Source: Lysobacter lycopersici
GTDB taxonomy: Bacteria > Pseudomonadota > Gammaproteobacteria > Xanthomonadales > Xanthomonadaceae
Assembly: GCF_007556775.1 (NCBI RefSeq)
Contig: NZ_CP041742.1
Span: forward strand, 1,564,001 to 1,628,000
Length of the DNA: 64,000 nt
Direction of reading: 5' to 3'
How positions within the stretch are numbered: the first letter of the stretch is position 1; each line of letters opens with the position of its first letter. Under the pieces are notes generated by a model. It was not told the DNA's origin, searched no databases, and was given only the letters and a program-made list of their open reading frames with translations. Made by a program: the position numbers and the translations under genes. Below, one piece after another: positions 40,378 through 48,676 of the stretch.

Positions 40378-40821
40378 TCAATCCGGAACCTCGGCCTGCA
40401 CCAGTTGCCCGAGCAGTTGCAGCGATTCCTGCCAGCCGAGGTAGCACATCTCGGTTGGGATCATGTCCGGAATACCGCTCTGCTCGATCGACAGCTCGGT
40501 GCCGCAGGACACCGGCTTCAGCACGATGGTCGTGCGCATTTCGCCGGGCAGGTTGGGATCGTCGAAGCGATCCGAATAGGCGATGCGTTCGTCCTGCACC
40601 AATTCCAGGTACTCGCCGCCGAAACTGTGCGAATTGCCGGTGGAGAAATTGGTGAAGCTCATCTTGTAGCGGCCGCCGACGCGAGCGTCCATCTCGTGCA
40701 CCTTGCCGGTGAATCCGTGCGGCGGCAGCCACTTCGCCATCGCGTCGGGGTCGAGGAAGGCGCGGTAGATGCGCGAGGCGGGCGCGGTCAGCACGCGGTG
40801 GAATTTCACGGTTCCGCTCAT
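40378..40821 (-). CDS. SRPBCC (AHSA1-like) family protein
   Basis: A 147-aa START-like fold protein. VLTAPASRIYRAFLDPDAMAKWLPP at the N-terminus and the C-terminal MIPTEMCYLGWQESLQLLGQL are typical of the AHSA1/CalC group, which bind hydrophobic ligands or act as stress-related cyclase/aromatase-like proteins. GGAG lies 7 nt before ATG 40821. It is the last gene of the TetR-VOC operon; such AHSA1 and VOC genes often occur together, but the ligand is unknown. Confidence 0.88.
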   Translation of the reverse strand: MSGTVKFHRVLTAPASRIYRAFLDPDAMAKWLPPHGFTGKVHEMDARVGGRYKMSFTNFSTGNSHSFGGEYLELVQDERIAYSDRFDDPNLPGEMRTTIVLKPVSCGTELSIEQSGIPDMIPTEMCYLGWQESLQLLGQLVQAEVPD

Positions 40822-40849
40822 GGCATTGCTCCTGCGTGGGGAAGGGAAT

Positions 40850-41257
40850 TCATTGCGCCGGCGCCTGCGACATGTCCATGTGGAACACGCCCCACTGGTG
40901 CCCGTCGAGGTCGACGAATCCACTCGAATACATGAAGCCCAGGTCTTCCGGGTCGTGGCCTGCGGCCGCGCCGGCCGCGACCGCCTTGCGCACCAGATCG
41001 TCCACCTCCGCACGGCTGTCCAGCGACAGGGCGAGCAGCGCTTCGGTGGCCTTGCGCGCGTCGGTGATCGGCACTTTCGTGAGCGTGGAAAAGAACGCTT
41101 CGGTCGCCAGCATCACGCTGGTGTTGTCGTTGATGACCAGCGCGGCGCCGTTTTCGCTTGCGAACTGCTGGTCGAACGCGAAGCCGATCGCGGTGAAGAA
41201 ATCGACCGAGCGCTGCAGATCCTTGATCGGCAGGGTGACGTAGAGGTTGCGGGGCAT
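40850..41257 (-). CDS. VOC-family (glyoxalase-like) protein
   Basis: A 135-aa vicinal-oxygen-chelate protein with two beta-alpha-beta-beta-beta modules (about 1-65 and 70-130): LYVTLPIKDLQRSVDFFTAIGF, INDNTSVMLATEAFF and FVDLDGHQWGVFHMDM. Possible metal ligands are in the second module (H and E near the DLDGHQW strand). The group includes glyoxalases and dioxygenases; no specific activity can be assigned. Member of the TetR operon. Confidence 0.88.
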   Translation of the reverse strand: MPRNLYVTLPIKDLQRSVDFFTAIGFAFDQQFASENGAALVINDNTSVMLATEAFFSTLTKVPITDARKATEALLALSLDSRAEVDDLVRKAVAAGAAAGHDPEDLGFMYSSGFVDLDGHQWGVFHMDMSQAPAQ

Positions 41258-41281
41258 GGCGGTGTCCTTGTCGGTGGTGGA

Positions 41282-41704
41282 TCAGGGCACGGGTTTCAGG
41301 CAATTCACCAGCCAGCCCTTGCCGTATTTGTCGGTGAGCAGGCCGAAGCGATGCGCCCAGAAGGTCTCGGCGATCGGGCATTGCACGCTGCCGCCTTCCG
41401 ACAACGCGGCGAAGATGCGCTCGGCTTCCTGCGGCGTGTCGACGGCGATGTTCACGCAGGTGCTGCCGGCCTCGTGTGGCGGCGGGCCATCGGCGCCCAT
41501 CAGCATCGCGCTCCCGCCCGTTTTCGCGGGGATTTCGAGCTGCGAATGCATGACGTGGTCGGCGGACGCGGGGCCGCATTCTTCGGCCATCGGCGATTCG
41601 CCATAGGTGAAGCGCTGGGTGACTTCGCCGCCGAAGACCGCGGCGTAGAAATCCATGGCCTCGCGCGCGTTGCCGTCGAAGTTGAGGTAGGGAATGAATT
41701 GCAT
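41282..41704 (-). CDS. VOC-family protein, PhnB-like
   Basis: A 140-aa PhnB/3-demethylubiquinone-methyltransferase-like VOC protein: FIPYLNFDGNAREAMDFYAA, TQRFTYGESPM, HVMHSQLEIP and ETFWAHRFGLLTDKYGKGW. It is related to the next gene upstream (41736-42149), apparently an old tandem duplication. Function unknown. Member of the TetR operon. Confidence 0.9.
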   Translation of the reverse strand: MQFIPYLNFDGNAREAMDFYAAVFGGEVTQRFTYGESPMAEECGPASADHVMHSQLEIPAKTGGSAMLMGADGPPPHEAGSTCVNIAVDTPQEAERIFAALSEGGSVQCPIAETFWAHRFGLLTDKYGKGWLVNCLKPVP

Positions 41705-41735
41705 CGTCGATCTCCGTGGGGAAGGGAGCTGCGAA

Positions 41736-42149
41736 TCAAGCGGCGAGGCCGACCATCCAGCCGACGCCGAACTTGTCGGTGAGCATGCCGAACAACGGCG
41801 ACCAGAAGGTCTGCGTCAACGGCATCTGCACGCTGCCGCCCGCGGCGAGCTTGTCGAACGCGCGTCGCGCCGAGGCTTCGTCGTCGCAGTTGAGCGAGAG
41901 GCGGAAGCCCTTGAACTGCGCAGCATCGCTGCTGTCGGCGTCGGACAGCATCAGGTGCGTGTCGCCGACCTTGAGCGCGGCGTGCATCACCTTCTTGTCC
42001 CAACCCGGCGGCAGCGGCATCGGCGAAGGCGACGGACTTTCGCCGAAGGTCATGCGCATCGCGACTTCTGCACCGAGTGCATCCTGGTAGAAGGCGATGG
42101 CCTCGTCGGCGCGGCCGTTGAGGAACAGGTAGGGATCGATCTTGCTCAT
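41736..42149 (-). CDS. VOC-family protein, PhnB-like
   Basis: A 137-aa PhnB-like protein: DPYLFLNGRADEAIAFYQDAL, MRMTFGESPSP, KVMHAALKVGDT and QTFWSPLFGMLTDKFGVGW. The same order of motifs as in the next gene shows they are paralogues. The ATG overlaps the TetR stop by 4 bp (ATGA), tying its translation to the regulator. Confidence 0.9.
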   Translation of the reverse strand: MSKIDPYLFLNGRADEAIAFYQDALGAEVAMRMTFGESPSPSPMPLPPGWDKKVMHAALKVGDTHLMLSDADSSDAAQFKGFRLSLNCDDEASARRAFDKLAAGGSVQMPLTQTFWSPLFGMLTDKFGVGWMVGLAA

Positions 42150-42781
42150 GGCGTTTTCCTCTTCGCCGTCGGGGGCAGCGGGAACAGCGATTCGATGTAG
42201 CGGCGCAAATGCGACACCGCGTCGGCGGCGGCGGGCGCGCCGCCCTGCGCCTTGGCGAGGATGAAGGCGCCCTGCAACGCGGCCTGGGTGAACAGCGCGA
42301 GGCTTTGCGGCGACCAGCCTGCGTCCGGCGCGTATTTCGCCTTCGCTTCCGCAATGTCGCGCACCAATGTTTCGGCATGCAGTTCGATGCCGTTGCGGCA
42401 GGCATCGCGCAGCGCGGGATGGCTGTCGTAGGTTTCCTGCACGATGGTGCCGAGCAGGCAGGTGAAGTCGGCGAGTTCGCCCTGCAGCAGTTCGCCGCGG
42501 AAATCGACATAGGCGAGCACGCGTTCGCGCGGATCGGCCGGCGCGTGGTAGGGCGCCTGCGCGAACAGCGCGCCGGTCATCGCGTTCCAGTGGCCGACAG
42601 CCTCCAACGCCAAGGCTTCCTTGCTCGGGAAGTGGTGGAAGAAGCTGCCCTTCCCCACTTCAGCCGCGCGGCACAGGTCGTCGACCGTGGTCGCGGCGTA
42701 ACCGCGGCTGCGGAATTCATGCAGCGCGGCGTCGAGCAGGCGCTGGCGGGAGGAAGCGGCAGGGGCTGGGGGCTTGGCCAT
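42146..42781 (-). CDS. TetR-family transcriptional regulator
   Basis: A 211-aa repressor. The N-terminal HTH (about 12-58; SRQRLLDAALHEFRSRGYAA, VDDLCRAAEVGKGSFFHHFPSKE) is typical, and the helical C-terminal domain (about 70-205) would bind an inducer; it holds one Cys (FTCLLGT). The ATG lies 6 bp from a perfect palindrome that fills the promoter spacer, so strong autorepression of the whole five-gene operon is expected. There is no Shine-Dalgarno and the transcription start would coincide with the ATG. Confidence 0.94.
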   Translation of the reverse strand: MAKPPAPAASSRQRLLDAALHEFRSRGYAATTVDDLCRAAEVGKGSFFHHFPSKEALALEAVGHWNAMTGALFAQAPYHAPADPRERVLAYVDFRGELLQGELADFTCLLGTIVQETYDSHPALRDACRNGIELHAETLVRDIAEAKAKYAPDAGWSPQSLALFTQAALQGAFILAKAQGGAPAAADAVSHLRRYIESLFPLPPTAKRKTP

Positions 42782-42786
42782 GGAAA

Positions 42787-42812
42787 GAACATACCAACCG
42801 GTTGGTATGTTC
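42787..42812. promoter_or_regulatory. 26-bp perfect palindrome, probable TetR operator
   Basis: GAACATACCAACC joined to its exact complement GGTTGGTATGTTC. It covers the spacer and -10 of the tetR promoter, so binding would block RNA polymerase. The core ATACCAACCGGTTGGTAT is of the usual TetR-operator type. Confidence 0.85.
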
Positions 42813-42817
42813 GTCAA
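42788..42817 (-). promoter_or_regulatory. promoter of the tetR-VOC-SRPBCC operon
   Basis: Minus strand: -35 TTGACG (42812-42817), 18-bp spacer, -10 TATGTT (42788-42793). The predicted start of transcription is at about 42781, which is the first base of the TetR ATG, implying a leaderless mRNA. Confidence 0.65.
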
Positions 42818-42842
42818 TGACCGTTCGTCGGCTGCCGCTTTT

Positions 42843-42891
42843 CCCTCTCCCCTCAGAGGGAGAGGGTGGCGCGCAGCGCCGGTAGAGGGGG
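42843..42891. repeat. CCCTCTCCC-type palindromic repeat
   Basis: CCCTCTCCCCTCAGAGGGAG followed by AGGGTGGCGCGCAGCGCCGGTAGAGGGGG, between tetR and the methyltransferase-like gene. Same family as 4884, 21246, 33580 and 54676. Confidence 0.75.
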
Positions 42892-42900
42892 TTTTCTGCC

Positions 42901-43662
42901 TCAGCCCGGCTTGCGGTACAGATGCACGAAGCGATCGGTCTTGCCGCGGATCGCCGGATCGAACACCAGCTTGCTGCGGTCGTCGTCGGGATTGCGCAGG
43001 TAAGGCATCGCCGCGACCCATTCGAGTCCGTGCTTGCGGAAATCGGCGATGGCGAATTGCTCGTCGATGCGGTGCAGCGTTTGCGCGGCGCTGCTGCCAG
43101 TGCCTTGCTTCGCGCTGTGGTCGACCACCAGCAGCACGCCGCCGGGCTTGAGCGCGCGCGCGATCTGGTCGAGGAACTGGCCGGCATCGATCTTCGTCCA
43201 GCCTTCCTTTTCGTCCACCCAGTACAGGTCGTGGTAGGACATCACGATCACCGCGCCGTCGAGGGTGTCGTCGCCCATGCCCAGCGCATCGGTGGGACCG
43301 ACGACGTGCTGCACGTTCGGCAGGCGATTGTCGGCGAGGCGTTCGGTCCAGCCCTTCTTGCCGAAACCGTCGTAGCCCGGGTTGTTGACCAGCAGCACGT
43401 GGCCGGTCGGGCCGACGATGCCGGAGAGGATTTCGCTGTTGTATCCACCGCCGCCGAGGATGTCGGCGACGGTATCGCCCTGCCTGAACTTCGCGAGTGC
43501 GAAGACTTCCGCCGGTTTGTCGCGCGCGTCGCGCTCGCGGTCGGCCTGGCTGCGCGCGGGATTGGCGAGCACGCGTTCGATGTCGGATGAAGTCGCCACC
43601 GGCGCGCTGGCGCAGGCGGAAACGGCGATGGCGGCGAAACAGGCGGCAAGCAGCAGACGCAT
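42901..43662 (-). CDS. exported class I methyltransferase-like lipoprotein
   Basis: About 253 aa with a lipoprotein signal (AIAVSACAS, C17) and a Rossmann methyltransferase-like fold: VADILGGGGYNSEILSGIV corresponds to motif I, then VVGPTDALGMGDDTLDGAVI, and ALKPGGVLLVVDHSA. Related exported 'methyltransferases' are common in proteobacteria; whether they use SAM outside the cytoplasm is doubtful, so the activity is unclear. Read leftwards away from the divergent amidohydrolase gene. Confidence 0.82.
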   Translation of the reverse strand: MRLLLAACFAAIAVSACASAPVATSSDIERVLANPARSQADRERDARDKPAEVFALAKFRQGDTVADILGGGGYNSEILSGIVGPTGHVLLVNNPGYDGFGKKGWTERLADNRLPNVQHVVGPTDALGMGDDTLDGAVIVMSYHDLYWVDEKEGWTKIDAGQFLDQIARALKPGGVLLVVDHSAKQGTGSSAAQTLHRIDEQFAIADFRKHGLEWVAAMPYLRNPDDDRSKLVFDPAIRGKTDRFVHLYRKPG

Positions 43663-43842
43663 GGCGGACTCCGTGGGCGGGGTTGCACGCATCTTGCACC
43701 GGCCCATCGCCGATGTGTGGGCGAAACACCATGCCGGCGACCGCGGATGGCAATCCCGACACGTCCCGCAAAGCAAGGCGCGGGTTGTGGCATGCGCAAG
43801 GGATGCCTAGCATCCATGGTTCGCCCCGTGGAGCCGCCGGCC

Positions 43843-45198
43843 ATGCGCCTGTTTTCCGCATTCGTGTTGCTGTTCGCCTGCGGCATCGCGATGGCAGCCG
43901 ACGATACGCCCGCACCGGAGGCCTCGACGCTGTATGCCGATGCCACCGTCATCGATGGCACCGGCGCCGCGCCGAAGTCGCACCAGGACATCCTCGTGCG
44001 CGGCGAGCGCATCGTCGCCACGGGCGAACACGGCACGTTGGCCGATACAGACGGCGCACGCATCGTCGACCTGCATGGGCGCTATGTAATCCCGGGATTG
44101 ATCGATTCACACGTGCATCTGGCCACGCCGCCGAACCTGCCGCGCGCGCGCGCCGCCTTGCGGCGCAACCTCTACGGTGGCGTCACCGCGGTGCGCGACA
44201 TGGCCGACGACCTACGCCCGGTCGGCGAGCTCGCGCGCGAGGCGCGCGTGGCCGAGATTCCTTCGCCCGACATCTACTACGCCGCGTTGATGGCGGGACC
44301 GTCGTTCTTCGCCGACCCGCGCGTGCTGGCGGTAACCGCGGGCGTGAAACCCGGCACCGCGCCGTGGATGCAGGCCATCGACGAACACACCGACATCGCG
44401 CAGGCGGTGACGCTGGCGCGCGGCACGTCGGCGACCGCGATCAAGATCTATGCCGACCTGCCATCGGATCTCGTATCCGCGATCACCCGCGAAGCGCACC
44501 GGCAAGGCATGCAGGTGTGGGCGCACAGCGCGGTGTTCCCCGCGCGGCCGAAAGACGTGATCGCCGCCGGCATCGACGTCGCCAGCCACGCCTGCTACCA
44601 GGCCTACGAAGTGCAGAAGACGATTCCGCAGTCGTATGAGGACCACACGCCGGTGGACGAACGCCTGCTCGCGGCCGACGGCGACGATCCGGTGCTGGCC
44701 AGGCTGTATGCGCAGATGCGCGAACGCGGCATCCTGCTCGACGCCACCGGCAGCCTGTTCGTGCGCTACGACGCCTTGCGCAAGTCGGATCCGAAGTTGA
44801 AACCGCTGCGCTGCACCGGCGCCGCTACGATCCGCATCGTGCGCCAGGCGTGGCAGGCGGGCGTCGGAATTTCGACCGGCACCGACGACGACGGCGAACG
44901 CGAAGCCGCGTGGCCATCGGTGCATGACGAGATCTTCTTCCTCGTGCGCGACGTCGGCATGAGCCCGCTGCAGGCGCTGCATTCCGCCACGCAGGTCGGC
45001 GCGCAGGCGGCGGCGCGGGACGCCGAGATGGGCACGATCGCGACAGGCAAGCTCGCCGATTTCGTGGTGCTGGCGAAGGATCCTTCCGCCGACATCGGCA
45101 ACCTGCGCAGCATCGTCGCCACGGTGAAGCGCGGCAGGGAATACCCGCGCGCGGATTACCGCCCGATCACGCAGGAGGAATGGGGGAATGACGATTGA
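43843..45198 (+). CDS. exported amidohydrolase-superfamily protein
   Basis: About 451 aa with a signal peptide (AFVLLFACGIAMAA). TIM-barrel amidohydrolase with N-terminal metal ligands H90-V-H92, probable carboxylated Lys K201 (AIKIYADL), His in VWAHSA and ASHACY, and Asp in STGTDDDG, followed by the typical SATQVGAQAAARDAEMG and GKLADFVVL stretches. Relatives include imidazolonepropionase-like and Xaa-Arg/Xaa-Pro dipeptidases. GGAG precedes ATG 43843; ATG 43816 is possible. The 3' end overlaps the next gene by 11 bp. Confidence 0.88.
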   Translation: MRLFSAFVLLFACGIAMAADDTPAPEASTLYADATVIDGTGAAPKSHQDILVRGERIVATGEHGTLADTDGARIVDLHGRYVIPGLIDSHVHLATPPNLPRARAALRRNLYGGVTAVRDMADDLRPVGELAREARVAEIPSPDIYYAALMAGPSFFADPRVLAVTAGVKPGTAPWMQAIDEHTDIAQAVTLARGTSATAIKIYADLPSDLVSAITREAHRQGMQVWAHSAVFPARPKDVIAAGIDVASHACYQAYEVQKTIPQSYEDHTPVDERLLAADGDDPVLARLYAQMRERGILLDATGSLFVRYDALRKSDPKLKPLRCTGAATIRIVRQAWQAGVGISTGTDDDGEREAAWPSVHDEIFFLVRDVGMSPLQALHSATQVGAQAAARDAEMGTIATGKLADFVVLAKDPSADIGNLRSIVATVKRGREYPRADYRPITQEEWGNDD

Positions 45199-46345
45199 CC
45201 GGCGAGGCTTCCTGATGGCGACGACGCTCGGTGCCGCGGCCGCGGCCCTTTCCGCGATGCAGGCGACGCGGGCGGCGGATCGACCCGGCGACGGCGCGAC
45301 GGACGCGGAACCGCGCCGGCGGCTGATCGTCAACACGCTCGGCGAACTCTGCGATCCCAATGTCGAAACCGACAGCCTGGTGCCGTCGCTCACGCCGCGC
45401 GTGCTGGCCGAGGCGCATGCCTCCGGATTGACCGCAGTCAACGTCACCCTCGGCTACGTGTCCGGCGACGAGGATCCGTTCGAAGCCAGCGTGCGCGACA
45501 TCGCCGCCACCGACGCCGTGGTCCGCGCGCATGCGAACGACGTGCGCAAGGTGTTCGCCGCCGCCGACATCGAACGTTCGCGCGACGACGGCCGCATCGG
45601 CCTGGTCTACGGCTTCCAGAACGGCGCCATGCTCGGCGACGACGTCGCGCGCGTGGACATCTTCGCCAACCTCGGCGTGCGCGTGTTCCAGCTCACCTAC
45701 AACCCGGCGAACCAGCTCGGCGACGGCTCGATGGCACCAGGAAACCGCGGGCTCACGCCATTCGGCCGCGAGGCGATCGCGCGGATCAACGCCAACCGCT
45801 GCATGGTCGACCTCTCGCACAGCGGCGAACGGACCTGCATCGAAGCGGCGCAGGCCTCGACCGCGCCGATTTCGATCAACCATACCGGCTGCCGCGCGCT
45901 GGCCGACCTGCCGCGCAACAAGACCGACGCCGAACTGCGGCTGGTGGCCGAACGCGGCGGCTTCGTCGGCATCTACTTCATGCCTTTCCTCGTCCTGTCC
46001 GGACACGCGCACGCCGCCGACGTGGTCGCGCACATCGACCACGCCGTCGATGTCTGCGGCGAAGACCATGTCGGCATCGGCACCGACGGCGCGGTGTCGC
46101 AGATCGACGACCTGCAGGCCTACCAGGCGGTGCTGGCGCGCGAAATCGAAAAGCGCCGCGCCGCCGGCATCAGCGCCGCGGGCGAAAGTCCCGACACGTA
46201 TCCGTTCGTGGTCGACCTGCGCGGCCCTGGACAGTTCCGCGAACTCGAGCGATTGCTTGCGGCGAAAGGCTATTCCGAAACGCGCATCGACAAGATCCTC
46301 GGCCTGAACTTCCTGGATTACGCGCGCACGATCTGGGGTGCCTGA
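45188..46345 (+). CDS. Tat-exported M19 (membrane dipeptidase)-like protein with altered metal site
   Basis: A 385-aa protein. A twin-arginine signal (DRRGFLMATTLGAAAAALS) sends it to the periplasm folded. The fold matches family M19: VDLSHSG, SINHTG and IGTDGA hold the later metal ligands. However, the N-terminal HxD motif of M19 enzymes is replaced by VNTLGELCDPN, and the bridging Glu segment reads GFQNGAM. Two or three of the usual zinc ligands are therefore missing, so this is either a divergent subfamily with different chemistry or a non-enzyme. It overlaps both neighbouring genes, which points to a single operon. Confidence 0.85.
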   Translation: MTIDRRGFLMATTLGAAAAALSAMQATRAADRPGDGATDAEPRRRLIVNTLGELCDPNVETDSLVPSLTPRVLAEAHASGLTAVNVTLGYVSGDEDPFEASVRDIAATDAVVRAHANDVRKVFAAADIERSRDDGRIGLVYGFQNGAMLGDDVARVDIFANLGVRVFQLTYNPANQLGDGSMAPGNRGLTPFGREAIARINANRCMVDLSHSGERTCIEAAQASTAPISINHTGCRALADLPRNKTDAELRLVAERGGFVGIYFMPFLVLSGHAHAADVVAHIDHAVDVCGEDHVGIGTDGAVSQIDDLQAYQAVLAREIEKRRAAGISAAGESPDTYPFVVDLRGPGQFRELERLLAAKGYSETRIDKILGLNFLDYARTIWGA

Positions 46346-46349
46346 ACCG

Positions 46350-47294
46350 ATGCGCGTCATCGACCGCGACGAGGTCGCGCGCCTGCTCGACCATGCGCGC
46401 GGCATCGCACTGGTGCGCGCGGCGATGATCGCGCTGGCGCAAGGCCACAGCTCGCAACTGCTGCGCGGCATCCTCGACCTCGGCGGCGGCGATGCCTTCG
46501 GGGTGATGCCCGGCGCGCTGGACGGCGCCGGTTTCGGCGCCAAGATCGTGAGCGTGTTCCCCGCGGCCGCGGCGACCGGACGTTCGCACCAGGGCGTGAT
46601 CGTGCTGTTCGACCGCGACAGCGGCGCGCCGGCGTGCGTGGTCGATGCCGGCGAAGTCACCGCCATTCGCACCGCCTGCGCCTCGGCGGTGGCGACCGAT
46701 GCGCTGGCGCGAGCCGATGCGACCACGCTCGCGATCCTCGGCAGCGGCGAACAGGCCTGGCACCACGCGCTGGCGCTGCGCCACGTGCGCCCGCTGTCGC
46801 GCATCGCGCTGTGGGGCCGCGACGGCGGCAAGGCGCGAGAACTCGCCGAACGCGTTTCCGCCGAACTCGGCGTGCCGACGCGCGTATTCGACAGGGTGCG
46901 CGATGCGACCCGGGACGCCGACATCGTCTGTACCGTGACCGCCGCGAGCGAACCGATCCTTGCTTTCGACGACGTCGCCGCCGGCACGCACGTCAACGCG
47001 GTCGGTTCCAGCCGCGCCGGGCCGGTCGAGATCGACCCGCGGTTCGTGTCGCGCGCGCGCTTCATCCCCGACCACCGCGAAGGCGTGCTCGCGCAGGGCG
47101 CGGAATTCCTGCGCGCGAAGCAACTCGGACTCGCTTCGGACGATGACGTCGGCCCGGACATCGGCCGCGTGCTCGCCGGGACCGCGGCCGGGCGGCGCGA
47201 TGCGCGCGAGGTGACGGTCTACAAGTCGCTCGGCTCCATCGTGCAGGACCTGGCCTGCGCGGCATGGTTGCGCCGGGCCGTCGCCGAGAACTGA
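46350..47294 (+). CDS. ornithine cyclodeaminase / mu-crystallin family protein
   Basis: About 314 aa NAD(P)-dependent Rossmann enzyme. FGAKIVSVFP, GEVTAIRTACASAVATDALA and the dinucleotide motif ILGSGEQAWHHALAL are family signatures; ARFIPDHREGVLAQ and VTVYKSLGSIVQDLACAAWL are typical C-terminal parts. Members act as ornithine cyclodeaminase, alanine dehydrogenase or ketimine reductase; the exact one cannot be told here. A GTG at 46338 would overlap the previous stop; I chose ATG 46350. Third gene of the amidohydrolase/M19 unit, suggesting use of peptide-derived amino acids. Confidence 0.88.
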   Translation: MRVIDRDEVARLLDHARGIALVRAAMIALAQGHSSQLLRGILDLGGGDAFGVMPGALDGAGFGAKIVSVFPAAAATGRSHQGVIVLFDRDSGAPACVVDAGEVTAIRTACASAVATDALARADATTLAILGSGEQAWHHALALRHVRPLSRIALWGRDGGKARELAERVSAELGVPTRVFDRVRDATRDADIVCTVTAASEPILAFDDVAAGTHVNAVGSSRAGPVEIDPRFVSRARFIPDHREGVLAQGAEFLRAKQLGLASDDDVGPDIGRVLAGTAAGRRDAREVTVYKSLGSIVQDLACAAWLRRAVAEN

Positions 47295-47407
47295 TCCGCC
47301 GCGTTTCGTCGCCGCATCCCCCGCTCCGTCGCACGGCGCTTCCGCCCGGCGCGTGGCTGCGCCATGCTCGCCGCACGATTCCAAGCCACCACCGGTCCGG
47401 CCCGCGC

Positions 47408-48676
47408 ATGATCAAGTCGTTCTTCAAGCAGTCGTTCTTCGTCCTGCGCATCGCCATCGCCTGGGGCCTTGCGGTGATGCTGGTCGTTTCCATCTACTCC
47501 AGCCTGCCGCTGATCGGCCGCTTCGACCTGCCGGCCATCCTGTTCACCTTCGCGACGATGGGCCTGGTGGTCACCGGTGCGTTCTCGCACCTGCATCGCG
47601 TAAGCCTGATCGCCGGCCGCACCGACGCCGATGCGTTGAGCAACCGGCAGAAGCGGCTGGTGGAAATCCCGCTCGAAGCCGGCGAAGCCTTCGACCTGCT
47701 CGACGCCGCGATCCGCGAACTGCCCGGCATCGAACAGGTGCAAAGCGCGCGCGACAGCCTGCAGGTCAAGGCCAAGGTCGCGCGCCCGCGCACCTACGGC
47801 GAGCACCCGCTGCGGCGCTGGAACCCGCTGCTGTGGTTCGGCCTGCCGCGCAACCAGTTGCAGGCCACGGTCACGCCGGGCGAACACAGCGGCCGCGTGA
47901 CATTGATCTGCGAACCGGAAAACCCGGCGTGGAGCGACTGGTTCCTGGTCGACGACGGCACCAACTACGAGAACGCCGAAGCCATCGTGCGCGCGATCAC
48001 CCGCCGCATCGGCGAGCTGCGCCGCGGCGAACGCGCCAGCGCCGCGCAGACCGCGACCCAGAAGGAACTGACCGAAGCCAAGCTGCACCTGCTGCACGCG
48101 CAGGTGGAACCGCACTTCCTCTACAACACGCTGGCCAGCGCGCAGTTGCTGACGCGCAGCGACCCGGCGCGCGCGGAAACCATGCTCGGGCACCTGATCC
48201 AGTACCTGCGCCGCTCGCTGCCGAACGCGGGGGACGAGATGTCCACCCTCGGCGCGGAACTCGAACGCGCGCTCGCGTATCTGGAAATCCTCAAGATCCG
48301 CATGGGCGAACGCCTCGACGTGCAGGTCGACGTGCCCGAATCGCTGCGCGCCACGCCCTTGCCGGCGATGATGCTGCAGACCCTGGTGGAGAACGCGATC
48401 AAGCACGGGCTGGAACCGCGCACCGGCGGCGGCACCGTGTGGATCCGCGCGCGCAGCGACGACGACGAGGTTGCGGTGACCGTGGCCGACAACGGCGAAG
48501 GCTTCAACACCAAGACCAGCGGCACCGGCATCGGCCTGAAGAACGTGCGCGAGCGCCTGCGCCTGCGCTACGACGGCGCCGCCAACCTGAGCGTGATCGC
48601 GAATTTCCCCGCCGGCGTGGCCGCCACGATCACCGTCCCCGCGAATGCGCCGCAGCGGAGCGCCAGCCATGGCTGA
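47408..48676 (+). CDS. sensor histidine kinase of the LytS/YehU (HisKA_7TM-less) type
   Basis: About 422 aa. Two N-terminal helices (about 12-33 and 43-62), then a roughly 140-aa cytoplasmic sensing region, a His_kinase domain with phosphoacceptor H236 in EPHFLYNTLA and a GHKL ATPase domain (LVENAIKHGLEP, VADNGEGF and GTGIGLKNVRERL). The frame is open upstream, but ATG 47408 precedes a normal membrane N-terminus. It overlaps its response regulator by 8 bp. The signal is unknown. Confidence 0.93.
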   Translation: MIKSFFKQSFFVLRIAIAWGLAVMLVVSIYSSLPLIGRFDLPAILFTFATMGLVVTGAFSHLHRVSLIAGRTDADALSNRQKRLVEIPLEAGEAFDLLDAAIRELPGIEQVQSARDSLQVKAKVARPRTYGEHPLRRWNPLLWFGLPRNQLQATVTPGEHSGRVTLICEPENPAWSDWFLVDDGTNYENAEAIVRAITRRIGELRRGERASAAQTATQKELTEAKLHLLHAQVEPHFLYNTLASAQLLTRSDPARAETMLGHLIQYLRRSLPNAGDEMSTLGAELERALAYLEILKIRMGERLDVQVDVPESLRATPLPAMMLQTLVENAIKHGLEPRTGGGTVWIRARSDDDEVAVTVADNGEGFNTKTSGTGIGLKNVRERLRLRYDGAANLSVIANFPAGVAATITVPANAPQRSASHG

